NCBI RefSeq assembly: GCF_001662875.1
Contig: NZ_JPVZ01000004.1
Coordinates: 335,893 to 399,892 of the forward strand
Length of the DNA stretch: 64,000 bases
Direction: 5' to 3'
Source: Thalassospira tepidiphila MCCC 1A03514
Lineage (GTDB): Bacteria; Pseudomonadota; Alphaproteobacteria; Rhodospirillales; Thalassospiraceae
Under the pieces are notes generated by a model. That model saw only the letters and a list, made by a program, of their open reading frames with translations, was not told the DNA's origin and ran no database searches. This document shows positions 62,783 through 64,000 of the stretch, piece by piece. How positions within the stretch are numbered: the stretch's first letter is position 1; the number at the start of each line of letters is the position of its first letter. The position numbers were made by a program, and so were the translations under genes.

Positions 62783-63760
62783 TTAACAACCGGCTGAACA
62801 GACCCCGGCGCTGTCGAATTCCATGGTCTTGCCACTCAGCGGAACATGGGCCGGAACACTCACTGCGTTGATAAAGGCCTCGGTCCGGGTACCGGAACGC
62901 ACATTACCGCCATCCGTTGCCCATTCATTGGCGTGCGATGGAATAACCGATGCCGGCATGATCAGGTCATTGATCACATAGGCAGCTTCCGTCGGGCCGG
63001 TGGTGTAGGTATCACCGATATTCATCACCACAAGCTTCGCACCGTAATGACCGCGCACCACAGCATCCTGTTCGGCCGTGATGCCCGTATCACCAGACAG
63101 ATACACCGACAATCCGTTCGAGAAGGTCAGGACATAACCGGTCGGCGGCCCCGCATACGCCGTCACCCCGGAAGATTTAAGCATCTCACCCAACGGCCCA
63201 CCAAGGAAGTCACCTGAAACGCCGTTACTGTGTACAGCCGGAACCGTTGTGATACTCACGCCCCCAACCATGCGCGAAGCCCCAAAACGCACCAGAACGG
63301 ACTTGTCCGGCCCCCCCCCGATACTTTCAAGCTTGCGCCCCAGAATACCGGGCATTTCGCTACCGGTTACGATCAGTGCATCCTTGGCATGTGCGATCTG
63401 AACCGTGTTCGAGACGGACCGGACATCAACCGGGAAGGATGGCTTGCCGCACTCGGTTGCATTCACCGCCTCGATATGACGATCACCAAGGTGGTCCCCA
63501 TGCATGTGGCTAAGCAATACCGCATCAATCTCGCCCAATCGTGGGTCCTCTGGCCCGGCCACTGTTCGACCGGTGTCATAAAGAATACGGGTACCATCCG
63601 GATCCTCGAAAATCATCGCCCGATCAAGCGGGCAGAACTCGCCATCAACCGCGCCAAGCGGCGTCACTTTAACAGTCTGGGCCTGCGCCGATGTACCGAT
63701 GGCCAATGCTGCGGTAATCAGCCCCGCAGCAAATCCACCCCATTTTCCACGCGTCTTCAT
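62783..63760 (-). CDS. exported metallo-beta-lactamase-fold hydrolase
   Basis: 325 aa with a signal peptide (RGKWGGFAAGLITAALAIGTSAQAQ, cleavage after AQA). The MBL-fold zinc motif LLSHMHGDHLGD gives His85, His87, Asp89 and His90; later ligands are likely His195 in VPAVHSN, Asp in LSGDTG, and the His in PSHANEW. The LSGDTG and GPPTGYVLTF features resemble the UPF0173/UlaG-like branch rather than true beta-lactamases. Periplasmic, substrate unknown. The C-terminus ends CSAGC, with two closely spaced cysteines. No operon partner is in view. Confidence 0.85.
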   Translation of the reverse strand: MKTRGKWGGFAAGLITAALAIGTSAQAQTVKVTPLGAVDGEFCPLDRAMIFEDPDGTRILYDTGRTVAGPEDPRLGEIDAVLLSHMHGDHLGDRHIEAVNATECGKPSFPVDVRSVSNTVQIAHAKDALIVTGSEMPGILGRKLESIGGGPDKSVLVRFGASRMVGGVSITTVPAVHSNGVSGDFLGGPLGEMLKSSGVTAYAGPPTGYVLTFSNGLSVYLSGDTGITAEQDAVVRGHYGAKLVVMNIGDTYTTGPTEAAYVINDLIMPASVIPSHANEWATDGGNVRSGTRTEAFINAVSVPAHVPLSGKTMEFDSAGVCSAGC

Positions 63761-63933
63761 GATCTGTCCTCCACTGTTTCATCACATTGAGTTTTGATCC
63801 GCTGACTTTAATACGTACAAATAGGGCATCGGATTTGCGCCCTGCATCCGACCGACACGATCCTAACATAATCCGCCTTGCAACCTGGCATTGTTCAGCG
63901 GCGACGGTCGTGGCCTAAGACTGACTCCCCGGG

Positions 63934-63977
63934 CAATAAAAAACCCTACCACCGAAGGGGGCAGGGTCTTTTTATTG
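63934..63977. terminator. strong terminator near the window edge
   Basis: CAATAAAAAACCCTACC (63934-63950) and GGCAGGGTCTTTTTATTG (63960-63977) form a long A/T-flanked GC stem with T-runs on both strands. It probably ends a minus-strand gene beginning beyond base 64000. Confidence 0.8.
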
Positions 63978-64000
63978 TTTGCGGGGGCAGGATTAGTCTG

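Overview
The window reads as a chromosomal segment of a marine-type alphaproteobacterium. Moderate GC, tightly packed alphaproteobacterial orthologues (C-P lyase, TAXI-TRAP, BCCT, carnitine and betaine catabolism) and protein similarity recalled from memory suggest Rhodospirillales, most likely Thalassospira or a close relative; no rRNA or marker gene is present to confirm this. There is no tRNA, rRNA, CRISPR array, prophage or complete insertion sequence. The only mobile-looking item is a 261-bp MITE-like element at 3948-4208.

Layout. 1-4.2 kb: rRNA-modifying enzymes (rlmJ, partial; rluE), a SIMPL-domain protein, a D-lyxose-isomerase-type cupin and a membrane TPR protein whose upstream region carries the MITE-like element. 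4.3-8.2 kb: two tandem, related GGDEF diguanylate cyclases, a BaiN/HI0933-type flavoprotein and a small membrane protein. 8.3-18 kb: TAXI-type TRAP transporter, MFS transporter, malate synthase G, methionine aminopeptidase and a third, membrane-bound GGDEF protein. 18.1-21.2 kb: protocatechuate 3,4-dioxygenase (pcaHG) divergent from a LysR regulator, then a UPF0126/TRIC membrane protein. 21.2-32.8 kb: a complete C-P lyase region. phnF is divergent from phnGHIJKLMN; these converge on phnCDE-acetyltransferase-DUF1045. Candidate Pho boxes and PhnF operators precede both operons. 33-37 kb: an Ldh2-family dehydrogenase, a META-domain lipoprotein, and a usp-BCCT pair. 37-45.3 kb: a peptide-type (family 5) ABC importer followed by a CocE/NonD hydrolase. 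45.3-47.2 kb: a short autotransporter.

47.4-62.7 kb is the most coherent block: a quaternary-amine catabolic region. It runs from (acyl)carnitine (HocS-like esterase, CdhA-CdhB fusion, CdhC-type BKACE, CdhR-type regulator) to glycine betaine, then by GbcAB to dimethylglycine, and by a dimethylglycine-dehydrogenase-type flavoprotein with its own EtfBA to sarcosine. PurU sits in the last operon and can recycle the folate-bound one-carbon unit. GbdR-type and CdhR-type regulators flank the two halves, and the BCCT transporter 10 kb upstream may feed the pathway. Sarcosine oxidase is not in the window. The end of the window holds an exported metallo-beta-lactamase-fold protein and a strong terminator of a gene lying beyond the edge.

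Regulatory structure is readable in places: near-perfect intrinsic terminators after many operons, a stem-loop directly after each of three transporter substrate-binding protein genes, a 16-bp perfect palindrome in the phnF-phnG gap, and a dyad-rich region upstream of gbcA. I see no clearly novel defence, toxin or mobile system. The best leads are the MITE-like element, the PhnF/Pho regulatory wiring with a phnP-less phn cluster, the gbcA upstream dyads and the cysteine-containing autotransporter passenger.
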